Under the pieces are notes generated by a model. That model worked only from the letters and a program-made list of their open reading frames with translations, did no database searches and was not told where the DNA came from. Positions 40,601 through 47,540 of a stretch of DNA of 64,000 nt are shown piece by piece. The position numbers and the translations under genes were made by a program. Source of the DNA: Astropecten irregularis (taxonomy: Eukaryota > Echinodermata > Asteroidea > Paxillosida > Astropectinidae); the NCBI GenBank assembly GCA_963971285.1, contig OZ020255.1, positions 17,628,931 to 17,692,930 on the forward strand. The letters run 5' to 3'. How positions within the stretch are numbered: the stretch's first letter is position 1; each line of letters starts with the position of its first letter.

Positions 40601-43196
40601 GAAAAGCCTGGCTGAATCCAGCAGATGAATGGCACTCCCATTTGTGGACTTGTGACCGGGGATCCCACAACACATAGACAATAATTCAATGCATTCCTTG
40701 TCAAGTTCAAGGCCCAAGTAGGGACAGGATACGATGATGTCTGATTGTCGTAAATTAGAAGCAATATTTTACAAGCATTTATCTCTTGGAGTAACCAATA
40801 AAAATATGATGTACATGTAGCTCAGAATGGGCTCCAAATATTATTGATCAAGTAAAATGGTAGGGGTGGAGGAGAATGATCAATGTGCATATCATGTGTA
40901 GGCCCTACATGTGTAGGCCCTACATGTGTAGGCCCTACATGTTTGGGAATTCATGTGAACTGCAGGCATGCATATCAAATACGTACACTACACACATACA
41001 TAGTATTTTTACATTTAAATACATTTCACAATAATGTACATAGGGCATGCACAGTTTGGATGCTAGATCTAGAGACATGATGGACATCCTGACCTAAGGC
41101 ATACATTTAACATGTTTAAGGGGTAAGAAGCCCGGGGTACCGTACTATGGGAGGGGGAACCTTCAGGGTAGGGGGTGACCTGGATACTTACAGCAGCAAC
41201 AAAGTACGGGACCGCAAGAAGAAACCAAATCCCTAAGGCACCCCTTAGCAAAATACAAATTGGAATCGATCGGAATATACATTCCAGGCACGTCTGAGAA
41301 AATCAATTACAAGTATACACTGCGATACTCCACATATTCAAAAGCCAGTCGGTATGATAATGCTTTATGAAATAATATCAATCTTCCACGGTGTGGTAAC
41401 AACGGAACAAATATGGGAAATATGGACAAAAAGTCTATTTCGAGAGCCCAGACTGGGTCCCATTGTGCATTTATTTATGGGTACACCAGACACCTCAATA
41501 AATGACATTTATATGCCCGGTGATGTATTTCACAAAATCAAAAGCACGCTCCAAACAAAAAAAACGGGACGAAGAGGACAAAGTATAATGCATCAAAAGG
41601 CGTCTGAAAGGAAACTGTCACTTGTATAGACCGAGCCAGACAAAAGTTCAGAATAGGTCAGAGTTTCCGCTTTGAGAATCAACGTCAAGCTTGTTTCTAC
41701 CCTTTTTTATTTTGTTCATTTTCTCTTTTAGGCAGGGGCCGGATAGACCCACTTTCTTTTGACCCCCATCAATTCAATTCTAAGCTAAGATCTGTCTGTG
41801 TGGATTTTTTTCTGAGGGGCGAGGAAGGGTGAAGGATTTTTCTTTTTATAATTTGGGTTCTTTCGGGTTTTTTTTGAGAATATTTGTGCTTGATTTAGAT
41901 TTGGGAAGGGCAGGAGATAGGATGATATGGGTACTAGGGTAGGGTAGGATTTTGGGTATGAGGTTAAGGGTGATGGGGGAGGCTTAGCGGGTACACATGG
42001 GCGTGGTAGGGTAAAGGATGCTGTTGAGGACGGGTAACTAGCTAGGGTACAATGCAAGGGGGGAGGGAAAGGTTGGATTTGAAGGTGGAGTGTACTCGTA
42101 AGGAAACTTAGAAGAGTGGGTGAGGGTTATGGATCTAGGAAAAGAGAATTGGGAATTTGGGACTGCCTGAAAAGTGCTGACGTAAGGTCAGGGCACGAAC
42201 GGACGGAGGACATGCGATAAAAAGGAAGTGTTTGGATTGAGAGGCTTATAGGTTTAAGACTCCCGGTACACGCGTGTTTGAGACGGGATGAGTAGAACGG
42301 ACATACCGTTCACATGCATGTACAGTACATCCTATTCAACATTTCAGATAAAGTCATAGACCTAAGCGCTGAGCCTAATTCTTGACATTTTTCAATGATA
42401 TCGCAAATACCCCAGCCGACATACTCTGGTTGATGTTCATACATGTACATGAAGCAATGAGGAAATGACAGGATGCATTTGAAATACATCTGCTGGCATG
42501 GCTTCCGACATTTGATCAATGGTGAGAGACGCTAGGTCCAACTGAGAACAAATTTGATGAACATTCGACAAAAAAAAAATTATGCCACTGAAAGAAAGGT
42601 ATTCACGATAACCAGGAATGTCTACAATGTGATTAGTATGCGGCTACAACGCATTTATGACTAGTCTTTAAAATGTCAAAGAGATTCATCATCTCCGAGT
42701 ATCCTTCCTTTTTAGAGAAGTCTTCGGGCGTGGGATTCAGAATCAGATCCTACATACTCTTGCAGACTATACCACTGACTAGCATATGTTTCCAATGACT
42801 TGTGGCATCCTTTCAGGGACGAGCAGTCTTCCAACGGTGCTGGGCAGGGTTTTGTGAGAGATACTGAAGCGCCTCATGAAACATTTAGGAGGGGCACCGA
42901 AGGCAATGATCGGGGCTAACGCTCCAACTGTGAAGTTATATTCAATGCCTCGGAAGACCATTTGCAGAGATTTCTTGACATAAAAATCCCACTTGACATT
43001 TCAGTTTCTCTCTAGATTCTTTCATCAGGAGGAAGCAAAGTGCCTTTCCTGTCGTGAATCTAAGTCTAAAAACCCGATCCCCAAGGTAACGAGCACCGCC
43101 AGATTAAAACAAATGTGATAATTGCTAGGCGAGACAAATCAGTCCCTCAACACTTACCTCACTTGGGGATCTTGATTTGACGGTAGACGCCATCAT
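1..43196 (-). CDS. ARHGAP21: ARHGAP21/23-like Rho GTPase-activating protein (PDZ-PH-RhoGAP), C-terminus beyond window
   Basis: Joined coding exons, 5' to 3' on the minus strand: 43196-43158, 22027-21850, 11706-11520, 11293-9093, 6728-6572, 5747-5543, 5066-4848, 4680-4612, 4469-4158, 3691-3536, 2672-2424, 2213-1964, 1662-1. They sum to 1961 codons plus one base with no frame break. Domain order is PDZ (about residues 28-145, loop GFGFTL), a long disordered Ser/Arg-rich region, PH (about 978-1085), RhoGAP (about 1175-1375, arginine finger R1214 in GIYRVPGN, and NLAIVFGP), then a basic tail. Family members stimulate GTP hydrolysis on RhoA/Cdc42 and act at Golgi membranes and cell junctions; that is family knowledge. 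Vertebrates have two paralogues, ARHGAP21 and ARHGAP23, and I cannot assign this to one of them. The gene runs off the left edge. Confidence 0.93.
1701..1892 (-). repeat. tRNA-like SINE, copy 1
   Basis: On minus, pol III box A-like TAGCTCAGTTGGTTGAGC and box B GGTTCGAATCCCGC are correctly spaced. The core is bracketed by the family flanks: GAACAAAGATAATGGACTAT on one side and a tail ending CCCTTGTGGTTATTTG on the other. In intron 13 of the RhoGAP gene. Confidence 0.75.
1964..2213 (-). CDS. ARHGAP21: ARHGAP21/23-like exon 13: RhoGAP C-terminal part
   Basis: Acceptor CGTCAAG|GTTCGC and donor AATCAG|GTGAGT; residues 1325-1407. It contains [14 protein letters not shown] with the conserved Asn (N1327) of the GTPase-binding surface, and [19 protein letters not shown], the last RhoGAP helix. 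It ends one base into a Gly codon completed in exon 14. Confidence 0.95.
2424..2672 (-). CDS. ARHGAP21: ARHGAP21/23-like exon 12: RhoGAP central helices
   Basis: Acceptor TTGACAG|CGATGG and donor GAG|GTAGGA; 83 codons (residues 1242-1324). It encodes [20 protein letters not shown] and [17 protein letters not shown], then [20 protein letters not shown] and NSEVNKME. K1254, R1258 and the LP-x-PL element match RhoGAP consensus. Confidence 0.95.
2754..2874 (+). repeat. tRNA-like SINE, copy 2
   Basis: GGGCTGGATAGCTCAGTTGG ... GATTCGAATCCCGCTACAGT, preceded by ACTATTAGGGACACCACC. Opposite in orientation to copy 1 and about 1 kb away in the next intron. Missing the distal tail. Confidence 0.75.
3536..3691 (-). 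CDS. ARHGAP21: ARHGAP21/23-like exon 11: RhoGAP catalytic arginine finger
   Basis: Acceptor CTATGCAG|TTTGTA and donor AGT|GTAAGT; 52 codons (residues 1190-1241). It encodes [20 protein letters not shown] followed by [10 protein letters not shown]1214 is the catalytic arginine inserted into the GTPase active site in this family. Everything needed for an active GAP is present. Confidence 0.95.
3975..4115. mobile_element. Short palindromic MITE, TCAATTTCACGAA family copy 1
   Basis: GGTCGATTTCACGAAACTCA at left and TTCGTGAAATCGACCCCC at right, 141 bases, with a central GGATACGATGGGTTATCCTT hairpin. In intron 10, 42 bases from exon 10. Confidence 0.7.
4158..4469 (-). CDS. ARHGAP21: ARHGAP21/23-like exon 10: basic linker and start of RhoGAP domain
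   Basis: Acceptor TCCTGCAG|GATATA and donor GAG|GTACTT; 104 codons (residues 1086-1189). It has a Ser/Lys-rich linker with [12 protein letters not shown], then [17 protein letters not shown], which aligns with the first RhoGAP strand and helix entry (human FGVRLDDCPPAHTN). Both ends are in phase 0. Confidence 0.93.
4612..4680 (-). CDS. ARHGAP21: ARHGAP21/23-like exon 9: PH C-terminal helix
   Basis: A 69-base exon between TTTTAG|GTCAGC and GAT|GTAAGT encodes residues 1063-1085 ([18 protein letters not shown]...). It carries the near-invariant PH helix tryptophan (W1072). Phase 0 at both ends makes it a skippable cassette, although skipping would destroy the PH fold. Confidence 0.92.
4848..5066 (-). 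CDS. ARHGAP21: ARHGAP21/23-like exon 8: PH-domain core
   Basis: Acceptor TTGACAG|CGTGCG. It encodes residues 990-1062: [20 protein letters not shown], then [20 protein letters not shown] and [16 protein letters not shown], a typical PH beta-strand series closely paralleling human ARHGAP21. The 3' splice junction uses GC rather than GT: CAG|GCAAGT. The nearest GT, four bases further, would break frame and add residues not in the family. Confidence 0.93.
5136..5362. mobile_element. Palindromic MITE, GCTTAAGCA family copy 1
   Basis: Ends in GCTTAAGCAGCTCTATGAAA and GGGCCC on the right, with CTGCTTAAGCACC on the left. Interior (TTTTGCTCAACAATGG, ATGAAAATTTG) is shared with the copy at 30.6 kb. 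In intron 7 of the RhoGAP gene. Confidence 0.6.
5543..5747 (-). CDS. ARHGAP21: ARHGAP21/23-like exon 7: linker and first strand of PH domain
   Basis: Acceptor TTTGCAG|GCGAAG and donor AAG|GTACGT. It encodes residues 922-989, including [20 protein letters not shown] and, at the end, [14 protein letters not shown], which aligns with the start of the ARHGAP21 PH domain. The exon ends in phase 0. Confidence 0.92.
6271..6410. mobile_element. Short inverted-repeat element in RhoGAP intron 6
   Basis: Forty-base arms: AAGAACCGGTCTTCAAGTCA near 6286-6305, partner TGACTGGAAGACCGGTTCTC near 6376-6395, then AAAGTCTCCCATTG. Loop of 60 bases. Confidence 0.6.
6572..6728 (-). CDS. ARHGAP21: ARHGAP21/23-like exon 6: acidic/Ser linker
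   Basis: Acceptor GTCACCAG|GCACCA and donor GTGCT|GTGAGT. It encodes residues 869-920: [20 protein letters not shown], then an acidic-Ser stretch and [16 protein letters not shown] second CAG lies 7 bases downstream of the acceptor but would shift frame to a quick stop, so the first is used. There is no domain; it links the scaffold region to the PH module. Confidence 0.88.
6729..9092. other. RhoGAP intron 5 (2.4 kb)
   Basis: Holds the GATGGTGA-rich repeat at its left end and a fragment of the GCTTAAGCA family at about 7960-8010. The rest is AT-rich with no supported gene or RNA. Confidence 0.7.
6776..7110. repeat. Imperfect GATGGTGA-rich simple repeat
   Basis: Degenerate runs of GATGGTGA and TGGTGATG over 300 bases in RhoGAP intron 5, strongly purine-skewed on the plus strand. 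It produces spurious Ser/His-rich frames on minus. Confidence 0.6.
9093..11293 (-). CDS. ARHGAP21: ARHGAP21/23-like exon 5: 2.2-kb disordered scaffold exon
   Basis: This exon of 733 codons (residues 136-868) begins at acceptor TTCCAG|TGATTC and ends at donor CCACCAG|GTCAGT. It first finishes the PDZ domain ([18 protein letters not shown]), matching the ARHGAP21/23 junction. It then runs through low-complexity Ser/Arg/Thr/Pro sequence with no recognised fold. A SKSYD motif, also present in human ARHGAP21, lies near the end. An Asn-Pro repeat at about residues 733-755 is encoded by 9433-9500. Many RxxS-type sites suggest a phosphoregulated scaffold (inference). Confidence 0.95.
9433..9500 (-). 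repeat. Coding Asn-Pro/His-Asn-Pro tandem repeat inside exon 5
   Basis: A tract rich in GGGGTTGGGATT on the plus strand encodes repeated HNP, then [10 protein letters not shown] in the RhoGAP protein. Short units in a disordered region make length variation between alleles likely. Confidence 0.8.
11520..11706 (-). CDS. ARHGAP21: ARHGAP21/23-like exon 4: C-terminal half of PDZ domain
   Basis: Acceptor CTCAG|GTCTCA and donor TCTAG|GTAGGT. It encodes [16 protein letters not shown], then [17 protein letters not shown] and [13 protein letters not shown] (residues 74-134), the second half of the PDZ fold. The Ser codon split AG|T joins exon 5 exactly. The open frame continues a few bases into each intron but the splice sites are unambiguous. 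Confidence 0.95.
14432..14571. mobile_element. Short palindromic MITE, TCAATTTCACGAA family copy 2
   Basis: Starts GGGGTCAATTTCACCAAACT, ends GGGCTTCGTGAAATCAAACC. Internal TACTGCAGCCCTACGTAAGA matches the other copies. Confidence 0.65.
14896..15157. mobile_element. Palindromic MITE, GCTTAAGCA-related copy 2
   Basis: Left terminus GGGGCCAATTTCATGGAGCT, right terminus the near reverse complement (GGGCTGTGAAATTGGCCCC). About 260 bases, noncoding. Confidence 0.65.
17488..17626. mobile_element. Short palindromic MITE, TCAATTTCACGAA family copy 3
   Basis: Starts GGGGTCGATTTCC, ends TTGGTGAAATTGACCC; interior GGGCTGCAATGCATCACATG is shared with copies at 4.0 and 46.7 kb. Confidence 0.6.
19535..19556. 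repeat. TACATG microsatellite
   Basis: Near-perfect run of the self-complementary ACATGT unit, the longest of many TACATGTA occurrences across the introns. Confidence 0.75.
21850..22027 (-). CDS. ARHGAP21: ARHGAP21/23-like exon 3: N-terminal half of PDZ domain
   Basis: Acceptor ATGTAG|GCATCT and donor GAGATG|GTAAGA. The 59 codons (residues 14-72) include [11 protein letters not shown], the carboxylate-binding loop GFGFTLRHF and VYPPESA. The order and spacing match the start of the ARHGAP21/23 PDZ domain. The exon ends one base into a Gly codon completed by exon 4. It is isolated between a 21-kb and a 10-kb intron. Confidence 0.95.
23458..23600 (+). repeat. tRNA-like SINE, copy 3
   Basis: Box A GGATGGCTCAGTTGGTAGAG and box B GGTTCGAATCCCGCTCCGG in the same frame as the other copies, with GACGAACAATGATAATTGAC before and TTTTTCTTTGTTCACC after. 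In the 21-kb intron. Confidence 0.75.
24711..25002. mobile_element. Hairpin element with about 90-bp inverted arms
   Basis: Left arm starts GATAAATGACTAATACTTCT and includes TATTGTCCTCATAACAAGAA; right arm is the reverse complement, ending AGTCATTTATC. The loop holds TGTAATG and TACATGTA repeats. Confidence 0.65.
25780..26122. mobile_element. MITE with AAGGSCTTTTCACAC termini
   Basis: Left end AAGGGCTTTTCACACC, right end GTGTGAAAAGGCCTT. The 343-base interior contains several CCGGTT/AACCGG and GGTTGAA blocks in both orientations and no reading frame of note. Confidence 0.65.
26519..26668. mobile_element. Short palindromic MITE with related termini (subfamily)
   Basis: Ends GGATTTCACCAAACACTAG and CTTCGTAAGATCGGCCCC. 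Interior AATTAATCTTAAGATGAG and ACTTAAGATCAATCATAG are inverted partners. Confidence 0.5.
27378..27745. mobile_element. TTAA-flanked MITE, family A copy 1
   Basis: TTAA at both ends (27378-27381 and 27742-27745), with terminal inverted repeats AGGTARTATCATACTTT. The interior aligns with the element at 55656-56031. TTAA targets suggest mobilisation by a piggyBac-type transposase (inference). Confidence 0.75.
29188..29501. mobile_element. Family A MITE copy 2, degraded ends
   Basis: Starts AAAGGTACAGTGCAGGATTG and ends near CATGTATTATACCTTTA. The interior (ACATACCCAAACAGAAAT ... AGATGGTGATGGTAGGAAC) matches copy 1 and copy 3 in reverse orientation. Confidence 0.65.
30583..30831. mobile_element. 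Palindromic MITE, GCTTAAGCA family copy 3
   Basis: Termini GGGGCCAATTTCATAGAGCT and AGCTCTATGAAATTGGCC. Internal AGCAAATTTTGGTGCTTAAG is duplicated near the right end. A one-ended fragment of the same family is at about 7960-8010. Confidence 0.7.
32990..33475. repeat. Tandem array of an approximately 160-bp unit (three copies)
   Basis: The landmark TCACGTCARACTT recurs with spacings of 162 and 157 bases (33001, 33163, 33320). Each is followed by an A-run, GTTTCCACGAATAT, TGTCCGC and ACAAAACTTGATCAAT. Copies are diverged. In the 21-kb intron. Confidence 0.7.
33735..33955. repeat. Dispersed repeat with GGTCTAGTAA motifs, copy 1
   Basis: Matches 54998-55180 in opposite orientation: TGATGATTTTTGACACAATA, ACAATTACAG, CAGGTCTAGTRAA and CTGTCCAGTG blocks in the same order. 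It directly abuts the palindromic element at 33997. Confidence 0.6.
33997..34453. mobile_element. Near-perfect 457-bp palindromic MITE with 6-bp target duplication
   Basis: It begins GGCAATTCCAGCGTAACGGA and ends with the reverse complement. CAAAAG flanks it at 33991-33996 and 34454-34459. Arms of about 200 bases match with few changes. Near the centre of the right arm a 39-bp block (starting GATGTCATGTCCGTTACGG) is present twice in tandem, making the arms unequal. No coding capacity; it lies in the 21-kb second intron of the RhoGAP gene. Confidence 0.85.
37800..37982 (+). repeat. Short tandem GGGCACCAAGG-type repeat
   Basis: A 24- to 27-base unit around GACCAGGGACACCAAGGC recurs about five times. 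Related single units (GGGGCACCAAGGCCAAGAAC) are at 28160-28215, 42890-42925 and 60740-60795, so it derives from a dispersed family. Confidence 0.6.
40893..40941. repeat. 15-bp tandem repeat, three copies
   Basis: Unit CATGTGTAGGCCCTA repeated perfectly three times. Contains the local TACATGT theme. Confidence 0.85.
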
Positions 43197-43262
43197 CAGT
43201 CGGAAGATTATTGCTTTCCAGGCGGGCAGAAGCGGGCGGGAACGACTAGCTGCTCAGCTTAT
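43158..43262 (-). CDS. ARHGAP21: ARHGAP21/23-like exon 2: end of 5' UTR and start codon
   Basis: The acceptor is strong: a T-rich tract followed by CTACAG|ATAAGC at 43263. The donor is GAG|GTAAGT at 43157. Coding starts at 43196 with two consecutive ATG codons and reads [13 protein letters not shown] before the donor, in phase 0, which matches the next exon (ASDKSEV...). A TGA in the same frame, inside this exon near its 5' end, shows the reading frame does not extend upstream. Human ARHGAP21 also has a short, poorly conserved hydrophilic leader before the PDZ domain. Bases 43197-43262 are 5' UTR. Confidence 0.75.
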
Positions 43263-46200
43263 CTGTAGGTTAAGGAACAGCAACAAACACACAAGACATA
43301 AGCTTTCAAAGTTAAGCATTTTGCTTGCGACAGTGCGAGTCGAAAGACACTGTTTAGACTCCCTACTCAGTGGTGTCGCACTCATCCAGACAAATTATGT
43401 GTCATGAAGAAGAAGGCTAACCAACCCTTTGGCTGAACCCTGTCCCTTCCCTCCTGACAGATGAAAATCTGATGGCACAATATATATTACTGCATGTTTA
43501 CACATTCATAACCTGCTACCGACCCCGACAAGGTCATACGTGTAAACGTACTTCAGTCTGACACTGTGACAAGCCAGGGTTGCACACATAGTGTACAGTA
43601 TCACAAGCCGACCGTGACTGATCTCAATTCCTTGTAGAACATCTTGGCAAATTTGCTCTTTCACTTCCAAGGATTGTTCCCTGGGTGACGTACCCTGATC
43701 TGCCCCCCCCCCCCCCAAAAAAAAAAAAAATCACAAAAAGGTTCAGGTCTTCATGACAGTGCCAACTTGGTGAGAATTGGTTTCACTTTCTCATTTGGGA
43801 GGGATTTTTGGAGAGGAGTGAGGAGCTCACATAACATTTGGAAATGCTGTGGGGTTGGTAGGTGTAAACAAGGAAGAGAAGGGGTTAGGCAAAGGATAGG
43901 TGGGCTTAGCGGTAACCCCACGAGCCACAAGTTTGCTTCGGAGCCGTCTGAGGCATAGTTAAGGGACTTTGGTCAAGTAGTCCCGTTAACCTTTATAAAA
44001 CAAGCCTCGAATTCCGTTCTTGAAGAGGGCAACGCCGCTTTGACTGTGACTTTGCAAGGGTCACTTCCACTGGAAAATCTTACATCTATGGGAGCGTTTG
44101 GAGGAAGCATCAAAGCCCAGACTAATTATAATCCCGTTTCCACAATGAAATCTGGTTATCTTGGGTTAACACCAAGCCTCACCCCTACGAATGCAGTACA
44201 TGTAGGCCTTGTACATGTACATGTACTGTACATATACCCCAGGTTAGCTCTGAACTTCTAGTTCTACACGTACCACACAAGACTACCACACTACCAGTCT
44301 CCACAAGGAGACTGGATCATTATAATCCATGCATTACCACAAAAAACAAACTGTGGTGTATTGTGGTATTCAGAATACCACACTTACCACAGGAAGAACA
44401 TGGGCGGTCAACTGTGGTATGCAGGATCTGTGGGTTAGGGTAAATGAAAGCATCCCTATTAACACATTTGTTTTCCATTTAAAGAAGAATGGTGGCATAC
44501 ATGTGGTAAGGGTCAATCACAGAAATTACTACCGGTAATGTGTAACATCAAATAATGCTACAAGCAATTTACATTGCGAGAACATTTCAATTTGGGTCGC
44601 ATGAATCATAACCTGCCACATGTGGCAGATATCAAGCCTGATGAACTGTGTACAATACAAGACATCTATGCTACATGTACCACTACAGCGTACCCTGTAC
44701 ATCTTAAGCTTGTACATGTACGCTTTTGTAGAAACGTATATGTACTACAGGTGCATCACATGTAAGCTCCCCCACATTAAGTGACTCTGTCACTTCTAAT
44801 GGCTTGGAACTGACAAATGACTCGGCACGCTCGATTCAGATGGGACCACTGTCCCTCCAGGGAGGAGCTAGACAGGAAATGCCATTGATTAGCATGTACA
44901 GGAGGACGGCAACAATCAAAGCCACAAATTTAATTTACCGACCACAGAGCAAATGAGCGGTTACGGAGAAGAAGTCCTGAGAACTACATGTACATACGTG
45001 TATTTTAGTGTTTACACTAAAGTTTGTGCTGACAATACAGGTCCTAACAGGTGTGCAACTCCCAATATTAATATTGTCATGTTTCCTGTTGGATGATTTG
45101 CCCCGTACTTAAGGCTAAACCCATGATCCCAAGTATAGAAGGGACGGTTCAAGCTGCTAGAGCTAAATTTGGGCAAGCCACAACTAGAACGGTGACCGTG
45201 ACCGAAGTTGGGACATGACAGTCACACTTCCTGCAATGCACCTCTCTGAAATAAGAGAGGAGTCTGCATCTGCTCTGGTAGAGGGTGGGGCAGGGGGAGT
45301 GGTCTGCTATGGGCTGATGGGATGAGAGTTTGAAGGGATGTGCACTGTTCAGACGCAATCCTCTTCACTCAAAGACACTGAGGGTCATCACTAATCTAGG
45401 CTTTAACTTTCAGGCTGGTGCAGCATATCTAAATCTAGAAGAATCTACCCCTTGCTATGGGCCCAGAGGCTGAGTAAAGTAAGCTGATGATACGGTAAGC
45501 ATGACTGATGAGGTTGGCTAAGGTTTTTGAGGTTTTTAGAGTAGGGCTAGGGGCTGCAATTGCAACAGAAATACCTCTGCCTCCACAGGCTCTAAGCCTA
45601 GGAAGTTGAAAGTACAAGAGCTTGCATGAATCAATGGAGTGCAACACTCCTGGTTCCTCCCTCCCACCTGTTGAAGGTGCATTTGGGATTTACCGGACAT
45701 TCTGGAAGGGCCATTCCTTCCGACAGGCTTCAACGGGGCAACTGTACCAAAGGCCTGTATTAAAAAAATCAGTCACAAGTGTCCAACACAGACCGACTGC
45801 GTGAACTTTCAGGCCAAGTGTTCACGATGATGTACAGTTAGAAGTTACTCTGGGCTGGGACTTGGAGGGAGGGGGATTGAGAGAAAATGAGGAGTCATCG
45901 CTGTGCCCCTGATGCGGACGACCTCCCCTCTAGCCTAGGCCAGCATTCAACACTAATGTTGACTCAATTCCCGACCCACCTGTACTCTAAGAGAAGGACG
46001 ACGCGAAACAGCTGCTTTGCAAAACCCTTTGGCGCCCAAAGGACAAGAACTGGGTCGTTTATGCTGGGGTTGAGGCACCGAATTGTGACAAAATCAAAAC
46101 TTGCTTGACTCCTAATAAGCACTGTATGTGTTCTGCAATATAACCTGCTGTCTGATTTCATTTGAATTTAAAGAAAGATCAGCTGCATAAAATCAAAGGA

Positions 46201-46689
46201 TAATGCCCAAATTGCCCATATAATGGATCCATTTAAGTGTGCAGAAGTAGGCCTACATCTACATGTAACACAGTCACAAATCGTGGCCCAACCCGATAGA
46301 ATGCATGACCCAACTAAACATTGCCAAACCAATGACATCATCATGAATATAGCTTACCCTGGTAACTTTCCGGTTTGTTGTCAAAGTCTTGTTCCCTCCT
46401 TTTTCTTAAATTCTCAAAGGGGGTAATGCACCACACATACATTTGCAGATACATGTATCACAGAATTGATCCAGGTGTACATTATGTATTTTACTCCCTT
46501 GTGTCCAGTTTGCAATACATTGACATGTATACATTGCACTACATTGACACATCCTGTACAGTGTATGATGCAATTCACATGGCAAGCTGTACTACTAAAT
46601 GATGATTAAGAAGTCCTGACAGACAATGATGGATCATGGATGTACAGTACATGTCATGTAACTCGAAAGTAATACAAAGGAAAACCCGT

Positions 46690-46776
46690 TGTATCCTACG
46701 TAGGGCTGCAATGCTTTATAAGTCCTACGATTGATGTTAGTTCGTAAGTTACGATGAGTTTGGTGAGATCGACCCC
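46690..46776. repeat. One-ended fragment of the TCAATTTCACGAA family
   Basis: TACGTAGGGCTGCAATGC through GTTTGGTGAGATCGACCCC; only the right half is recognisable. Confidence 0.5.
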
Positions 46777-46838
46777 AGCAGAGTCACTAGTAGCCCCAAC
46801 GTTTACCGGTACATTAAAAACAAAATTCTAAAAGTCTT

Positions 46839-46889
46839 CAAATAACCACAAGGGAAACTGACTGAATTTTAGGTCTTTGAAAAATTTGT
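46839..46889 (-). repeat. Tail fragment of the tRNA-like SINE family
   Basis: AAATAACCACAAGGGAAACT followed by GACTGAATTTTAGGTC matches the distal tail of copies 1 and 4 but lacks the tRNA-like core. Confidence 0.55.
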
Positions 46890-47451
46890 TTACTTTTCAA
46901 AACCCTTAACAGTTTTAACTTATTTCCTGAAGAAGGAACTTGGCAACTTTTAAAACTTTTCCCAAGTTGGCAAAGCACACTCCTATGAGAGAATCACTCA
47001 AATGTATTCACTGCAGTCAGATCATGATCCACAATGACACACAATACAAACATTAGTCATTTGCCAGATAACATTGTTTCAATTGTGTCAGACTTTTGGC
47101 TTATTTCCATTTGATCATGAACTTCTCTGAACTTGGCCAAGTGGCTCAAGTTACCCTACAAGGAAGTCTGAAGATTGTGCAATAATAATATGCCAGTTCA
47201 TCATCATGCGCTGTACATACGTGTACATGTACGTATACGATGCATGTGCCACGTAAATTAATGAGTAATTCAGACTTAAGGCCGGTTTTCAGACGGGCGG
47301 AAAAAAACGTACGTACTGTCATGACTGTAGGTTCGAAAGGCTAGAACAACTCAAATGCACATGAGATTACCGTACATAAATATTTTGGATGAATGCTCGC
47401 TGATCTGTAAACTTCTACATGTAGAATTAGAATGCTTGTCCAGAGTTAGGA

Positions 47452-47540
47452 GGGCCTGACACGTTTTGATCCAAGCAGGATCTTTCTTGAAGGCAGACTT
47501 CAATAAAGATCCTAATAGGATCAAAAGGCGTCAGGCCCTC
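47452..47540. repeat. Imperfect hairpin with GAGGGCCTGAC ends
   Basis: GAGGGCCTGACACGTTTTGATCC near 47450 pairs with GGATCAAAAGGCGTCAGGCCCTC near 47520, with AGGATCTTT/AAAGATCCT inside (motifs shortened). Related sequence at 18085-18160 and 48735-48790. Confidence 0.55.

Larger units (their letters stand above)
22028..43157. other. RhoGAP intron 2 (21.1 kb)
   Basis: Separates the start-codon exon from the PDZ exons. It holds the SINE at 23458, hairpins at 24711 and 33997, MITEs at 25780, 26519, 27378, 29188 and 30583, the 160-bp tandem array at 32990 and simple repeats near 37.8 and 40.9 kb. Frames of 60-126 codons occur but none has splice context or a recognisable motif. Long introns of this kind often carry enhancers, which cannot be told from sequence alone. 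Confidence 0.7.
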